A stretch of 64,000 nucleotides of DNA. Origin: Quatrionicoccus australiensis. GTDB lineage: Bacteria > Pseudomonadota > Gammaproteobacteria > Burkholderiales > Rhodocyclaceae. The notes beneath the pieces were generated by a model, which saw only the letters and a list, made by a program, of their open reading frames with translations, made no database searches and was not told the DNA's origin. This document shows positions 26,876 to 37,798 of the stretch, piece by piece. The stretch is taken from positions 1,116,001 through 1,180,000 of the forward strand of contig NZ_JAHBAH010000001.1 of assembly GCF_020510425.1 (NCBI RefSeq). Reading direction: 5' to 3'. The position numbers and the translations under genes are program-made. How positions within the stretch are numbered: the first letter of the stretch is position 1; every line of letters begins with the position of its first letter.

Positions 26876-26921
26876 GGCCGGATCGAAGCGGACGCCCCGG
26901 CGCCGCCTCGATCCGGCCTTT
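26876..26921 (+). terminator. Second stem-loop between dnaK and dnaJ
   Basis: An 11-bp perfect stem (GGCCGGATCGA at 26876-26886 with TCGATCCGGCC at 26908-26918) is followed by TTT. The loop of 21 bases is GC-rich. The short T run suggests partial rather than full termination before dnaJ. Confidence 0.6.
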
Positions 26922-26945
26922 GTGCAGCACCTGTCGGAAACAGCT

Positions 26946-28087
<1,142 letters not shown>

Positions 28088-28088
<1 letters not shown>

Positions 28089-28183
28089 TGCTTGACCTTG
28101 CGGTGCAGGCTAACCTGCTCCAGCAGGTTAAGGAGCAAAGCTCCGGCCGAAACCACAAGGTGAAGGAATTTCTCGAAGATTGA
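28088..28183 (+). CDS. 31-codon mini-ORF coupled to dnaJ, possibly a partial duplication of its end
   Basis: The dnaJ stop and this ATG overlap as TGATG. The frame stays open for 31 codons and ends HKVKEFLED, which mirrors the DnaJ end DKVKEFFED. In the matching ten codons, most differences are at third positions and silent. GTTAAGGAG also recurs exactly at 28065-28073 and 28127-28135. A 9-bp hairpin (28111-28130) lies inside. It could be a degenerating tail duplication, an alternative end, or a small translated peptide. No homologue is known to me. Confidence 0.3.
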
Positions 28184-28212
28184 CCAAGGCGCAGCCTGCC
28201 CTGCCAGCCCGC

Positions 28213-28250
28213 AAATTGCCCCGCGCATGCCACATGCCCGGGGCAATTTT
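28213..28250 (+). terminator. Terminator of the grpE-dnaK-dnaJ cluster
   Basis: AAATTGCCCCG (28213-28223) pairs with CGGGGCAATTT (28239-28249), followed by TTTT. A strong stem with a 15-base loop. Confidence 0.85.
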
Positions 28251-28265
28251 CATTTTGGCCACTTC

Positions 28266-28279
28266 CGGACGGTCGACCG
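28266..28279. repeat. Intergenic 12-mer repeat (copy 2)
   Basis: CGGACGGTCGAC followed by CG, so that the core CGGTCGACCG is a perfect 10-base palindrome. It lies between the dnaJ terminator and the substrate-binding protein gene. The same 12-mer is at 29524 and, inverted, at 13993. Confidence 0.5.
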
Positions 28280-28375
28280 CTGGCCGGACGCGATTCCCAA
28301 ACTCACGCGGCAAGACTTCTCGGGGCGCGCTTTCGACTGTTAGAATCGGTGAATCATTGATGGGGGAGACCACAC

Positions 28376-29521
28376 ATGCAAGTCCTGAAGAGACTGGCCA
28401 CTATTGGCGCCATTGCCTGTTCAGCCCTGAGCTGGGCGAGCGACCCGGGCATCACCGACAGCAGCATCACCCTCGGCATGTCGGCACCCCTGTCGGGCCC
28501 GAACGGCGCCTACGGCCTCGACATGCGGCAAACCATCCAGGCCTATTTCGAACAGGTCAACAAGGCCGGTGGCATCAACGGTCGCCGACTCGAACTGATC
28601 GCCCTCGACGACGGTTACGAGACCGACCGCACGGTTGCCAACACCAAGATCCTGCTCAACGAAAAACGCGCCTTCGCGCTGCTTTCCTACTACGGCTCCA
28701 GCCCGACCACCGAAGCCATGAACGGCGTTTTCGGTCCGGCCCGCGTGCCGCTGGTCGGCACCATTTCCGGTGCGGCCAGCCTGCGCGAACCGATCAGCAG
28801 CAATGCAAATGCGCGCTACATGTTCAACGTCCGCGCCAGTTATGCCGACGAAACGGAAGCCATCGTCAATCAACTGGTTTCTCTGGGCCTGAAGAGCATC
28901 GCGGTGTTCTACCAGAACGATGGTTTCGGCAAATCCGGACTGGAAGGCGTCACGACCGCGCTGCAAAAACACAACCTGAAGCCGTCGGCAGTCAGCACCG
29001 TCGAGCGCAATTCGGTCGACGTCGCCAAGGCCGTCGAACCGATCGCCAAGGCCAATCCGCAGGCCGTGATCATGGTCACGCTGTACAAGCCGACCGCCGC
29101 CTTCGTCAAGGCGATGAAAAAAGCCGGCCAGGCGCCGATGTTCATGACCCTGTCGCCGGTCGGCACCGAGCAGCTGGTCCAGGAACTCGGCCCCGATGCC
29201 CGCGGTCTCGGCATCTCGCAAGTCGTGCCCTATCCCTGGAACGACGTCGTGCCGATCGTGCGCGATTACCAGCGCCTGACCAGCAAGACCAACCCGCCGT
29301 CCTACTACGGCATGGAAGCCTATCTGATGGCCCGCACCATGGTCGAAGGCCTCAAGCGGGCCGGCAAGGACCTGAGCCGCGAAAAACTGACCTCGACCCT
29401 GGAAAGCATGGGGCCGGTCGATTTCGGCGGCTACCGCGTCAATTACGGCAGCAACAGCCACCTCGGCTCGCGCCATGTCGAACTGACGGTGATCGGCGCC
29501 GGCGGCAAGGTGCTCAAGTAA
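28376..29521 (+). CDS. ABC transporter periplasmic substrate-binding protein (branched-chain amino acid/LivK type)
   Basis: 381 residues with a Sec signal peptide (MQVLKRLATIGAIACSALSWAS). The type-I periplasmic-binding fold of Pfam Peripla_BP_6 follows: ITLGMSAPLSGPNGAYG, EQVNKAGGINGRRLELIALDDGY, VAVFYQNDGFGKSG-like IAVFYQNDGFGKSG. No permease or ATPase genes are adjacent, so this is an orphan binding protein that may feed a distant transporter or a sensor. Ligand cannot be read from the sequence; branched-chain amino acids, amides and aromatic acids are all bound by relatives. Confidence 0.85.
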   Translation: MQVLKRLATIGAIACSALSWASDPGITDSSITLGMSAPLSGPNGAYGLDMRQTIQAYFEQVNKAGGINGRRLELIALDDGYETDRTVANTKILLNEKRAFALLSYYGSSPTTEAMNGVFGPARVPLVGTISGAASLREPISSNANARYMFNVRASYADETEAIVNQLVSLGLKSIAVFYQNDGFGKSGLEGVTTALQKHNLKPSAVSTVERNSVDVAKAVEPIAKANPQAVIMVTLYKPTAAFVKAMKKAGQAPMFMTLSPVGTEQLVQELGPDARGLGISQVVPYPWNDVVPIVRDYQRLTSKTNPPSYYGMEAYLMARTMVEGLKRAGKDLSREKLTSTLESMGPVDFGGYRVNYGSNSHLGSRHVELTVIGAGGKVLK

Positions 29522-29523
29522 GC

Positions 29524-29535
29524 CGGACGGTCGAC
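29524..29535. repeat. Intergenic 12-mer repeat (copy 3)
   Basis: CGGACGGTCGAC, two bases after the stop of the substrate-binding protein gene and just before the terminator. Exact match to copies at 28266 and, inverted, 13993. Confidence 0.5.
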
Positions 29536-29540
29536 ACGAA

Positions 29541-29567
29541 AAAAAGGCCCTTTTTCAGGGCCTTTTT
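29541..29567. terminator. Bidirectional terminator between the binding-protein gene and cysS
   Basis: AAAAAGGCCCT (29541-29551) pairs with AGGGCCTTTTT (29557-29567). The A and T runs on either side of the GC stem make it effective in both directions for these convergent genes. Confidence 0.88.
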
Positions 29568-29584
29568 CATTTCCGTACGGTGAC

Positions 29585-30955
29585 TCAGGCGCGTCGCCAG
29601 GTCGTTCCCTGGGCACTGTCGTCGAGCACGATGCCGGCCGCTTTCAGCGTGTCGCGAATGCCATCGGCCGCGGCAAAATCGCGCGCCTTCTTGGCGGCGG
29701 CACGATCGGCAATCAGTTGCTCGATGGCGGCTTCATCAAGACCGCCGGCCTTGGCCGCACCGCGCAGATAAACGGTCGGCTCGCGTTCGAGCAGGCCGAT
29801 GATGCCGCCCAGCGCCTTGAGCAGACCGGAAAGCTCGCCGCTCTTCTGGCGGTTGACCTCGCCGGCCAGCTCGAAAAGGACGGCGATCGCGCCGTGCGAA
29901 TCGAAATCTTCGTCCAGCGCCGCGGCAAAACGGCTGGCGAAATCATTGCTCCAGTCGATGTCGACCGCCTGCGGCGGCACGTCGCGCAGGGCGAAGTAGA
30001 GGCCGTCCAGGCTGTTCTTCGCATCGTCGAGATGCGCGTCCGAGTAATTCAGCGCACTGCGATAATGCGCGCGCAGGATGAAGAAGCGCACCACCTCGGC
30101 ATCGTAGCTCTCGAGCACGGTGCGGATAGTGAAGAAATTGCCCAGCGACTTCGACATTTTCTCGTTGTCGACGCGCACGAAACCGTTGTGCATCCAGTAA
30201 TTGACGTAGGAGCAGCAGTTAGCGCCCTCGGACTGGGCAATTTCGTTCTCGTGATGCGGGAACTGCAGATCCTGGCCGCCGCCGTGGATGTCGAAATGCT
30301 GGCCGAGAATGCTCGAGCTCATCGCCGAGCACTCGATGTGCCAACCCGGTCGACCTTCGCCCCAGGGCGATTCCCAGGCCGGCTCACCCGGCTTGGCGTG
30401 TTTCCAGAGCACGAAATCGAGCGGATCCTGCTTGGCCGAGTCGACCTCGACCCGTTCGCCGGCACGCAGATCGTCGAGCGACTTGCCGGACAGCTTGCCG
30501 TAACCCTCGAACTTGCGCACCGCGTAATTGACGTCGCCATCGACCGCCCGATAGGCCAGGCCACGCGCTTCCAGCTTGCCGATCAGATCGAGCATCTGCG
30601 GCACGAACTCGGTCGCGCGCGGCTCGTGATCGGGACGCAACACGCCCAGCGCATCGGCATCCTCATGCATGTAGGCGATGAAGCGATCGGTCAGTTGCAG
30701 AATGGTTTCACCGTTTTCAGCGGCGCGACGAATGATCTTGTCATCAATGTCGGTGATATTGCGCACATAGGTGACGTCATAACCGCTAGCTTTCAACCAG
30801 CGATAAACCATGTCGAAGACCACCATGACCCGGGCATGCCCGAGGTGGCAATAGTCGTAAACCGTCATGCCGCATACGTACATGCGGACCTTGTTGGCTT
30901 CTATGGGCGTAAAAACCTGTTTTTCCCGCTTCAGGGAATTGAAAATCTTGAGCAT
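29585..30955 (-). CDS. cysS: Cysteinyl-tRNA synthetase
   Basis: Charges tRNA-Cys. The 456-residue class-I synthetase has the HIGH-type motif in [11 protein letters not shown], zinc ligands starting with Cys28 in CGMTVYD and continuing in [11 protein letters not shown] and [11 protein letters not shown], and [11 protein letters not shown] as KMSKS. The C-terminal anticodon-binding domain is of the usual short form. Divergent from the TPR-protein gene. Confidence 0.98.
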   Translation of the reverse strand: MLKIFNSLKREKQVFTPIEANKVRMYVCGMTVYDYCHLGHARVMVVFDMVYRWLKASGYDVTYVRNITDIDDKIIRRAAENGETILQLTDRFIAYMHEDADALGVLRPDHEPRATEFVPQMLDLIGKLEARGLAYRAVDGDVNYAVRKFEGYGKLSGKSLDDLRAGERVEVDSAKQDPLDFVLWKHAKPGEPAWESPWGEGRPGWHIECSAMSSSILGQHFDIHGGGQDLQFPHHENEIAQSEGANCCSYVNYWMHNGFVRVDNEKMSKSLGNFFTIRTVLESYDAEVVRFFILRAHYRSALNYSDAHLDDAKNSLDGLYFALRDVPPQAVDIDWSNDFASRFAAALDEDFDSHGAIAVLFELAGEVNRQKSGELSGLLKALGGIIGLLEREPTVYLRGAAKAGGLDEAAIEQLIADRAAAKKARDFAAADGIRDTLKAAGIVLDDSAQGTTWRRA

Positions 30956-31046
30956 GCCGGGATAAATTCATGGAGCCGCCGGGCTTGAGAAGCCTATGGG
31001 AAGGGCAGCATTTTTGATAGAATCTTGGGATTGTAAAACTCTGGAA

Positions 31047-31054
31047 ATTATAGC
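31047..31054 (-). promoter_or_regulatory. Probable cysS promoter (extended -10)
   Basis: On the minus strand the sequence reads TGCTATAAT, a perfect -10 with the extended TG. No convincing -35 is present. It would give a leader of about 85 bases before cysS. Confidence 0.45.
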
Positions 31055-31060
31055 ACAGCG

Positions 31061-32161
31061 ATGAACACGACCTCTCTGCCCCAGCCCCGTTTCCAGCAGC
31101 TCAAAGCGCTGCGTGCAATTGCCCTTGGCCTGGCCATCGGTTTTGCAGCACCGGCCTTTGCCGACAACCTTCCGGAAGTGCAGCGTCTGATCAAGCAGGG
31201 TCAGCTGCCGCAAGCCATGGAGAAGGTTGACGCCTACCTGAGCAGCAAGCCCCGCGATGCCCAGGGCCGCTTCCTCAAAGGTCTGATCTATACCGAAATG
31301 AACAAGCCGGCCGAGGCCGTCGGCGTTTTCACCAAGCTGACCGAAGACTACCCGGAACTGCCCGAACCCTATAACAACCTGGCCGTGCTCTACGCCCAGC
31401 AGAAGCAGTACGACAAGGCCCGCACGGCGCTCGAAATGGCCATAAGGACTCACCCTTCCTACGCCATCGCCTATGAGAACCTCGGCGACGTCTACGCCAA
31501 GCTGGCCAGCCAGGCCTACGACAAGGCGCTGCAACTCGACAACTCGAACGCCACGACGCAAAACAAGCTGGCCCTGATTCGCGACCTGATCACCACCGGC
31601 AAGGGCAATGTCAAACCGACCATGCCGGCTGCACCGGTCGCTGCCGCGCCGGCACCGGTTGCCGCACCTGTCGCAGCCAAGCCGGCTGTCGCACCGACCG
31701 CCAGCGTTGTCGCCACCACGCAGGGCGCTGCTTCGACCGCCCAGGCCAAGCCGGCAGCCGCCCCGGCACCGGCAGCCGCCCCGGTTGCCGCACCGATGCC
31801 CGCCGTAGTCAAGACCGATGCAGCACAGGACGACGTGGCAAAAGCCATCAACAACTGGGCCAATGCCTGGTCGCGCAAGGACATGAAGGGCTATCTGGGC
31901 GCCTATGCGGCTGACTTCAACACGCCGAAGGGCATGGCCCGCAAGGCCTGGGAAGCCGAACGCGAAGACCGCATTGCCGGCAAGCCGGGCAAGATTTCGG
32001 TGAACATCGATGAGCCGACCATCACCATCAACGGTGACAAGGCAACCGCCAAGTTCCGTCAGCACTACAAGGCCGGCAGCCTCGACTCCTCGTCGACCAA
32101 GACGCTGGTTCTCGTTCGCTCCGGCAGCAAGTGGCTGATCAAGGAAGAAAACGCTCGCTGA
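31061..32161 (+). CDS. Exported TPR protein with a C-terminal NTF2-like (Csd6-type) domain
   Basis: 366 residues. A signal-peptide-like segment ends near FAAPAFADN (about residue 35). Residues about 36-180 form TPR repeats (VQRLIKQGQLPQAMEKVDAYL; AQGRFLKGLIYTEMNKPAEAV; PYNNLAVLYAQQKQYDKA; AYENLGDVYAKLASQAYDKA). An Ala/Pro/Val-rich linker runs about 187-250. The last about 110 residues (KAINNWANAWSRKDMKGYLG to KTLVLVRSGSKWLIKEE) resemble the NTF2-like domain of Csd6-type L,D-transpeptidases. The next gene, an L,D-transpeptidase, ends in the same type of domain. Its stop overlaps that start (TGATG). A periplasmic partner role in cell-wall modification is inference. Confidence 0.85.
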   Translation: MNTTSLPQPRFQQLKALRAIALGLAIGFAAPAFADNLPEVQRLIKQGQLPQAMEKVDAYLSSKPRDAQGRFLKGLIYTEMNKPAEAVGVFTKLTEDYPELPEPYNNLAVLYAQQKQYDKARTALEMAIRTHPSYAIAYENLGDVYAKLASQAYDKALQLDNSNATTQNKLALIRDLITTGKGNVKPTMPAAPVAAAPAPVAAPVAAKPAVAPTASVVATTQGAASTAQAKPAAAPAPAAAPVAAPMPAVVKTDAAQDDVAKAINNWANAWSRKDMKGYLGAYAADFNTPKGMARKAWEAEREDRIAGKPGKISVNIDEPTITINGDKATAKFRQHYKAGSLDSSSTKTLVLVRSGSKWLIKEENAR

Positions 32162-33492
32162 TGCTCGTCCGCAAGTTAGCAATTATCGGATTGGCAAGCT
32201 GTTTGGCCGGCCATGCGCTGGCCAAACAGCAAAAAGCACCGAAGCAGGCAAACGCAACATCGTCGCAGAAGTCCGCAAAAATCGTATCGCGCGTCGCGAA
32301 AACCACGCTCGTCGCCGCACCGCTCGTCCTCGCCCGCAACAGCACGGCGGCCACCGCTGGCCGCCTGCCGGCAACCGTTTCGGATAGCGGCCCGGAAGCC
32401 CAACTGGCGAGGATTTTCAAGGAAATCGAGGCCAATCAGCTGGGGCGCGCCCTGGAGCTGACCGAAGCCCTGCTCCGCCAGCACCCCAACTACCGCCTCG
32501 CCAACCTGATCAAGGGCGATCTGCTGCTGGCACGACGCCAGCCGATCCAGACCTTCGGCGCGCTGAGCGGCGCCCCGGCCGACAAGGTGGCCGACCTGCG
32601 TGCCGAGGCCATCGTCCGCCTCAAGGGCTATCGCGAAAAGCCGGAGGCCAACTTCGTCCCGCGCTACCTGATGCAGATGCCGGCCGATCAGCGCTACGCC
32701 ATCGTCGTCGACACCAAGCGCTCACGCCTTTACGTTTACGAAAACGATGTCGCCAATGGTGGCCGGCCGCGCTTCATTGCCGACTACTACGTGACCCAGG
32801 GCAAGCTCGGTGCCGAAAAGGTTTCCGAAGGCGACAAAAAGACACCGATCGGCGTCTATCACGTCACCTCCAACCTGCCGCGCCAGAAACTGGGCGACCT
32901 TTACGGCAACGGCGCCTACCCGCTCAATTACCCGAACGAATGGGACAAACGGCAGGGACGCAGCGGCAGCGGCATCTGGCTGCACGGCACGCCGTCCGAC
33001 ACCTTCGCCCGGCCACCGCGCGCCTCCGACGGCTGTGTCGTGCTGACCAATCAGGATCTCGACACCGTCGCCAAGAATCTGCAGATCGGCCTGACTCCGG
33101 TCATCATCAGCAATTCGATCGAATGGCTGTCGCTCGACGACTGGCACAAGGAACGCAACGAACTCAACAAGACCATCGACGCCTGGCGCGCCGACTGGGA
33201 AAGCCGCGACACCGACCGCTTCATGAAGCATTACTCGAAGCGCTTCAAGTCGGCCGACCAGAGCTTCGACCAGTTCGCCGCCCAGAAGAAGCAGGTCAAC
33301 GCCGGCAAGGAATGGATCAAGGTCAAGCTCGACAATCTCTCCGTCTTCCGCAACCCCGGCAAGGAAGAAATGATCGTCGTCACCTTCGATCAGGACTACC
33401 GCAGCAACAACCTCAACAACCAGATGAAAAAGCGCCAGTACTGGTTGCGTGAAGATGGCCGCTGGAAAATCATTTACGAAGGAAGTGCCTGA
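32161..33492 (+). CDS. L,D-transpeptidase (YkuD) with a C-terminal NTF2-like domain
   Basis: Periplasmic enzyme that cross-links or trims peptidoglycan peptides through an active-site cysteine. The start at 32161 overlaps the upstream stop and gives 443 residues with a signal peptide ([21 protein letters not shown]). A helical TPR-like part runs about 78-165. The YkuD domain (about 178-315) has [27 protein letters not shown], His275 in [10 protein letters not shown] and the catalytic Cys292 in RASDGCVVL. An NTF2-like domain follows (about 335-443; [25 protein letters not shown]). This matches the layout of Helicobacter Csd6, an L,D-carboxypeptidase, so transpeptidase or carboxypeptidase activity is not settled. 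Its stop overlaps the next start (TGATG). Confidence 0.9.
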   Translation: MLVRKLAIIGLASCLAGHALAKQQKAPKQANATSSQKSAKIVSRVAKTTLVAAPLVLARNSTAATAGRLPATVSDSGPEAQLARIFKEIEANQLGRALELTEALLRQHPNYRLANLIKGDLLLARRQPIQTFGALSGAPADKVADLRAEAIVRLKGYREKPEANFVPRYLMQMPADQRYAIVVDTKRSRLYVYENDVANGGRPRFIADYYVTQGKLGAEKVSEGDKKTPIGVYHVTSNLPRQKLGDLYGNGAYPLNYPNEWDKRQGRSGSGIWLHGTPSDTFARPPRASDGCVVLTNQDLDTVAKNLQIGLTPVIISNSIEWLSLDDWHKERNELNKTIDAWRADWESRDTDRFMKHYSKRFKSADQSFDQFAAQKKQVNAGKEWIKVKLDNLSVFRNPGKEEMIVVTFDQDYRSNNLNNQMKKRQYWLREDGRWKIIYEGSA

Positions 33493-34052
33493 TGCTCAAG
33501 AAAATCTCCCTGCTTGCCGCCGGCCTGCTTGTTTCGCTTGCCGCCTGGTCTACGCCCACGGTCGAAATCACGACCTCGCTCGGCAAAATCACCGTCGAAC
33601 TGGCGGCTGACAAGGCCCCGAAAAGCGTTGCCAATTTCCTGCAATACGCCAAGAGCGGCTTCTACAACGGCACCGTCTTTCACCGCGTCATTCCCGGCTT
33701 CATGGTCCAGGGCGGCGGTTTCGATGCCAAGATGACCCAGAAGCCGACCGGCCCGGCCATCGAAAACGAAGGCAAGAACGGCCTGAAGAACCTGCGCGGC
33801 ACGCTCGCCATGGCCCGCAAGCCGGACCCGCACTCGGCCACCGCCCAGTTCTTCATCAACCATGCCGATAACGCCTTCCTCGACTACCCGAGCCAGGACG
33901 GCTGGGGCTACGCCGTGTTCGGCAAGGTCACCCAGGGCATGGATGTCGTGGACCGCATCGCCCAGGTGCCGACCGGCAATGCCGGCCCCTTCCAGAACGT
34001 GCCGGCCACCCCGGTCATCATTCAAAACGTCAAAATCATCTCTGAAAAATAA
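33492..34052 (+). CDS. ppiA: Periplasmic peptidyl-prolyl cis-trans isomerase, cyclophilin type
   Basis: 186 residues. Signal peptide [20 protein letters not shown], then a cyclophilin domain ([53 protein letters not shown]). Catalytic Arg in FHRVIPGF and Phe/Gln of MVQGG are present. It is translationally coupled to the L,D-transpeptidase (TGATG) and 10 bases before a cytoplasmic paralogue. Export and position suggest it helps fold envelope proteins. The symbol follows usual E. coli practice. Confidence 0.92.
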   Translation: MLKKISLLAAGLLVSLAAWSTPTVEITTSLGKITVELAADKAPKSVANFLQYAKSGFYNGTVFHRVIPGFMVQGGGFDAKMTQKPTGPAIENEGKNGLKNLRGTLAMARKPDPHSATAQFFINHADNAFLDYPSQDGWGYAVFGKVTQGMDVVDRIAQVPTGNAGPFQNVPATPVIIQNVKIISEK

Positions 34053-34062
34053 GGATTACCCC

Positions 34063-34554
34063 ATGATCAAGCTCACCACCAACCACGGTGTCATCACCCT
34101 CAACCTGGACGCCGAAAAGGCCCCGAAGACGGTTGCCAACTTCATCTCCTACGTTGAAGCCGGCCATTACGACAACACCATCTTCCACCGCGTCATCAAG
34201 AACTTCATGATCCAGGGCGGCGGCATGGAGCCGGGCATGAAACAGAAGGAATGCCAGGCCCCGATCGAGAACGAAGCCGCCAACGGCCTGAAGAACAAGC
34301 GCGGCACCGTCGCCATGGCACGTACCAACGATCCGCACTCGGCCACCGCCCAGTTCTTCATCAACACCGTCGACAACGATTTCCTCGACTTCAAGGCACC
34401 GAGCGGCCAGGGCTGGGGCTACTGCGTTTTCGGCGAAGTCGTCGAAGGCCTGGATGTCGTGGACAAGATCCGCGCCGTCAAGACCGGCAACAAGGGCTTC
34501 CATCAGGACGTACCGGCTGAAGACGTGATCATCGAAAAAGCTGAAATCGTTTGA
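34063..34554 (+). CDS. ppiB: Cytoplasmic peptidyl-prolyl cis-trans isomerase, cyclophilin type
   Basis: 163 residues from the ATG at 34063, with no signal peptide: [59 protein letters not shown]. It shares a 33-base exact block with the upstream ppiA (34333-34365 and 33828-33860), as expected for a tandem duplication under constraint. Its TGA overlaps the lpxH TTG start. Confidence 0.95.
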   Translation: MIKLTTNHGVITLNLDAEKAPKTVANFISYVEAGHYDNTIFHRVIKNFMIQGGGMEPGMKQKECQAPIENEAANGLKNKRGTVAMARTNDPHSATAQFFINTVDNDFLDFKAPSGQGWGYCVFGEVVEGLDVVDKIRAVKTGNKGFHQDVPAEDVIIEKAEIV

Positions 34555-35288
34555 TCCTCTTCATTTCCGATCTGCACCTGTCGCCCCGGTCACCCGGGGC
34601 GACTTGTTTGTTCCTCCAGTTTCTCGCCGGGCGCGCCCGGCAGGCGACGGAGCTGTACATCCTCGGCGATTTTTTCGAGGCCTGGATCGGCGATGACGAC
34701 ATCGACGATGCCTATAACGCCGAAATCGTCGCCGCCCTGCGCGCCGCCAGCGATGCCGGCCTGAAGATCAGCCTGCTGCACGGCAACCGCGACTTCCTGC
34801 TCGGCGACGGTTTTGCCGCCGCCAGCGGCATCAAGCTGATCAGCGATCCCTACATTCTGTCCACGCCGGAATGGCAGTTCGTGCTCTCGCACGGCGATGC
34901 GCTTTGCCTCGACGACACGGCCTACATGGCCTTTCGCGAGCAGGCGCGCAATCCGCAATGGCAGGCTGCCCTGCTTGCCAAGCCGCGCGCCGAACGCCGG
35001 GCGATTGCCGCGCACATGCGCGAAGTCAGCGAAGCCGGCCAGCGCGGCAAGGAAAACCCCTACACCGACCTGCAGCCCACCGCGACCGACGACTTCCTGC
35101 GCCAGCACGGCTACGCCACCTTCATCCACGGCCACACGCACCAGCCGGCCCGGCATGACCACATCGTCGACGGCATCCACGTCGAACGCTGGGTGCTCGC
35201 AGACTGGCACGAAGCCTGCGGCGAATGCCTGGTCTGGGATGGCGAAACGCTGCAACGCGAAGTCATCCTGCCGGAAAAACGGGCCTGA
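34551..35288 (+). CDS. lpxH: UDP-2,3-diacylglucosamine diphosphatase LpxH
   Basis: Hydrolyses UDP-2,3-diacylglucosamine to lipid X in lipid A synthesis, peripheral to the inner membrane. The 245-residue product starts with TTG at 34551, overlapping the ppiB stop (TTGA); this start puts FISDLHLS at the family's usual place. Metal-binding motifs are [32 protein letters not shown] and HGHTHQPA. Coupling to ppiB explains the non-ATG start. Pairing of ppiB and lpxH is common in proteobacteria. Confidence 0.95.
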   Translation: MILFISDLHLSPRSPGATCLFLQFLAGRARQATELYILGDFFEAWIGDDDIDDAYNAEIVAALRAASDAGLKISLLHGNRDFLLGDGFAAASGIKLISDPYILSTPEWQFVLSHGDALCLDDTAYMAFREQARNPQWQAALLAKPRAERRAIAAHMREVSEAGQRGKENPYTDLQPTATDDFLRQHGYATFIHGHTHQPARHDHIVDGIHVERWVLADWHEACGECLVWDGETLQREVILPEKRA

Positions 35289-35333
35289 AATGGCGTCGAC
35301 CGCCTGCCGCCAAAATCTGATCTGGAAAGCGCA

Positions 35334-37151
35334 ATGAGCCACGCAGCAGCACTCGACATCCTGCGCGATGTCTTCGGCTATCCCGCCTTCCGCGGTGCCC
35401 AGGCCGAGATCATCGACCATATCGGCAACGGCGGCGACGCCCTGGTCCTGATGCCGACCGGCGGTGGCAAGAGCTTGTGCTACCAGATTCCCGCCCTGCT
35501 CCGTCCGGGTTGTGCCGTCGTCGTCTCGCCACTGATCGCGCTGATGCAGGACCAGGTCGACGCGCTAATCCAGCTCGGCGTCAAGGCGGCCTGCCTTAAT
35601 TCGACGCTCGACTGGCGCGAGGCGCAGGCAGTCGAGCAGGCCATCTTCAGCGGCAATCTCGACCTTGTTTACATCGCGCCGGAACGCCTGCTGCTCGACC
35701 GCACGCTGGCCATGCTCGACAGCCTGTACGAGGCCGGCAAGCTCGCCCTGTTCGCGATCGACGAGGCGCACTGCGTCTCGCAGTGGGGCCACGATTTCCG
35801 GCCGGAATACCTGCAGTTGTCGACACTGCACGAACGCTACCCGAACGTCCCGCGCATTGCGCTGACCGCGACCGCCGACCAGGCGACGCAAAGCGAAATC
35901 CTGACCCGTCTCGGCCTCAACGAGGCGCGCGTCTTCCTGTCCAGCTTCGACCGCCCGAATATCCGCTACACCGTGGTCGAGAAGGACACGCCGAAGAAGC
36001 AGTTGCAGGCTTTCCTGGCCGGGCGCAAGGGCCAGGCCGGCATTGTCTATTGCCTGTCGCGCAAGAAGGTTGAAGAAACCGCCACCTGGCTGTCCGAACA
36101 GGGCTTCCCGGCCCTGCCCTACCACGCCGGCCTGCCCGCCCCGGAGCGCGCCGCCAACCAGCGCCGCTTCCTGCGCGAGGAAGGCCTGATCATGTGCGCG
36201 ACGATCGCCTTCGGCATGGGCATCGACAAGCCGGACGTGCGCTTCGTCGCCCACCTCGACCTGCCGAAAAGCATCGAGGCCTATTACCAGGAAACCGGCC
36301 GTGCCGGCCGCGACGGCGAACCAGCCGAGGCCTGGATGACCTACGGCATGCAGGACGTCGCGCTGCAACACGCGCGCATCGCCGAATCGGGCGCTGGCGA
36401 AGGCCAGAAAATCCTCGAATCGCAAAGGTTGACCGCCCTGCTCGCCTATTGTGAAGCACCGCGCTGCCGGCGCCAGGTCCTGCTCAATTATTTCGGCGAG
36501 GAACGCCAGCCCTGCGGCAATTGCGACGTCTGCCAGGACCCGCCGGAACTGTGGGACGGCACGCAGGCGGCGCAAAAGGCGCTATCGGCCATCTTCCGTA
36601 CCGGCATGCGCTTTGGCGTCAGCCACCTGACCGACATCCTGCGCGGCAAGGCGACCGACAAGGTCAAACAGTGGAACCACGACCAGCTGCCGACCTTCGG
36701 CGTCGGCGCCGACCTCGACGATCATGCCTGGAAAAGCGTATTCCGCCAGTTGGCTGCCGCCGGCCTGGTGCACGTCGACATGGCCGAGCACGGCGCCCTG
36801 CAACTGACCGATGCCGCCCGCCTGGTACTCAAGGGCGGCCAGCGCGTCGAACTGCGCCGGCCGGTCAAGCGCAAGAGCAGCAGTCCGTCGCGCAGCAGCA
36901 GTGCGGTCGTGCGCAGCGAACTGGCCCCGGCCGATGAAGCATTGTTCCAGCTATTGCGCGGCTGGCGCGGCGACACCGCCCGCGAGCAGGGCGTGCCGGC
37001 CTATGTCATCCTGCACGACAAGACCCTGCGCGAACTGGCCGAAGTGCGTCCGAAAAGCCATGGCATGCTGGCCGGCATCACCGGCATGGGCAGCGCCAAG
37101 ATCGAGCACTACGGCGAAGAACTGCTCACACTGATCCGCAACGAGGGCTGA
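35334..37151 (+). CDS. recQ: ATP-dependent DNA helicase RecQ
   Basis: 3'-5' helicase of recombination and replication-fork repair. The 605-residue protein has Walker [36 protein letters not shown], and [13 protein letters not shown] with ETGRAGRDG. The RQC zinc cluster contains CEAPRCRRQ and CGNCDVC. A winged helix and a C-terminal HRDC domain (from about 530; [17 protein letters not shown]) complete it. Length is normal. It is 45 bases after lpxH and 1 base before the next gene. Confidence 0.97.
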   Translation: MSHAAALDILRDVFGYPAFRGAQAEIIDHIGNGGDALVLMPTGGGKSLCYQIPALLRPGCAVVVSPLIALMQDQVDALIQLGVKAACLNSTLDWREAQAVEQAIFSGNLDLVYIAPERLLLDRTLAMLDSLYEAGKLALFAIDEAHCVSQWGHDFRPEYLQLSTLHERYPNVPRIALTATADQATQSEILTRLGLNEARVFLSSFDRPNIRYTVVEKDTPKKQLQAFLAGRKGQAGIVYCLSRKKVEETATWLSEQGFPALPYHAGLPAPERAANQRRFLREEGLIMCATIAFGMGIDKPDVRFVAHLDLPKSIEAYYQETGRAGRDGEPAEAWMTYGMQDVALQHARIAESGAGEGQKILESQRLTALLAYCEAPRCRRQVLLNYFGEERQPCGNCDVCQDPPELWDGTQAAQKALSAIFRTGMRFGVSHLTDILRGKATDKVKQWNHDQLPTFGVGADLDDHAWKSVFRQLAAAGLVHVDMAEHGALQLTDAARLVLKGGQRVELRRPVKRKSSSPSRSSSAVVRSELAPADEALFQLLRGWRGDTAREQGVPAYVILHDKTLRELAEVRPKSHGMLAGITGMGSAKIEHYGEELLTLIRNEG

Positions 37152-37152
37152 C

Positions 37153-37770
37153 ATGGAAAACCGCAATCTGCTGACCGCCGGCCTCGCCATCCTCGTCGGC
37201 GGCGCCCTGCTCATTTCCGGCATCGCACCTTTCGACCGTCTGACCTGGGTCATGGAGGTCGCGCCGGCGGTGATCGCACTGGTATTGCTCGCCGCGACAC
37301 GCAAGACCTATCCGCTGACGACACTGCTCTACATCCTGATCGCCGTGCATGCACTGGTCCTGATTGCCGGCGGCACCTGGAGCTATGCCCGCGTGCCGCT
37401 CGGCTTCTGGCTGCAGGATCTGCTCGGCACGGCGCGCAATCCCTACGACAAGATCGGCCACCTGTTGCAGGGCTTCGTGCCAGCGTTGGTGGCCCGCGAA
37501 ATCCTGCTGCGCGGCACCTATGTGCGCGGCCGGCGCATGTGCGCCTTCCTCTGCATCTGCATCGCCATGGCGATCAGCGCCAGTTACGAACTGATCGAAT
37601 GGGGGGCCGCGCTGTGGCTTGGCCAGGGTGCTGACGAGTTCCTCGGCACCCAGGGCGATCCATGGGACACCCAGTCCGACATGCTGATGGCGCTGATCGG
37701 CTCAAGCGCCGCGATGCTGCTGCTCGCCGGCTGGCACGACCGGCAACTGGCGAAATCGCCCGCTGCCTGA
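37153..37770 (+). CDS. YjdF-like (DUF2238) integral membrane protein
   Basis: 205 residues with about six hydrophobic helices. Family-like sequence is present in the middle: KIGHLLQGFVPALVAREILLR, SASYELIEWGAALWLG and the GDPWDTQSDMLMALIGSSAAML segment. Function is unknown. It starts one base after the recQ stop and is the last gene of the rightward operon. Confidence 0.85.
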   Translation: MENRNLLTAGLAILVGGALLISGIAPFDRLTWVMEVAPAVIALVLLAATRKTYPLTTLLYILIAVHALVLIAGGTWSYARVPLGFWLQDLLGTARNPYDKIGHLLQGFVPALVAREILLRGTYVRGRRMCAFLCICIAMAISASYELIEWGAALWLGQGADEFLGTQGDPWDTQSDMLMALIGSSAAMLLLAGWHDRQLAKSPAA

Positions 37771-37779
37771 CGATCGACC

Positions 37780-37798
37780 GCCCGGCGCGGGCATTTTT
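37780..37798 (+). terminator. Terminator after the YjdF-like gene
   Basis: GCCCG (37780-37784) pairs with CGGGC (37788-37792) around a 3-base loop, followed by ATTTTT. The stem is short but GC-rich. It abuts the end of the convergent DUF3334 gene. A TCGACCGC element lies just upstream. Confidence 0.65.

Noticed and set aside
28111..28130. A terminator directly after dnaJ (9-bp stem TAACCTGCT)
   Set aside because: The loop would be only 2 bases and no T run follows. The real terminator is at 28213-28250.
31025..31054. A sigma-70 promoter for the TPR gene (TTGGGA-N18-TATAGC)
   Set aside because: Its start point would fall on the ATG, leaving no ribosome site. The same bases make a better -10 for cysS on the other strand.
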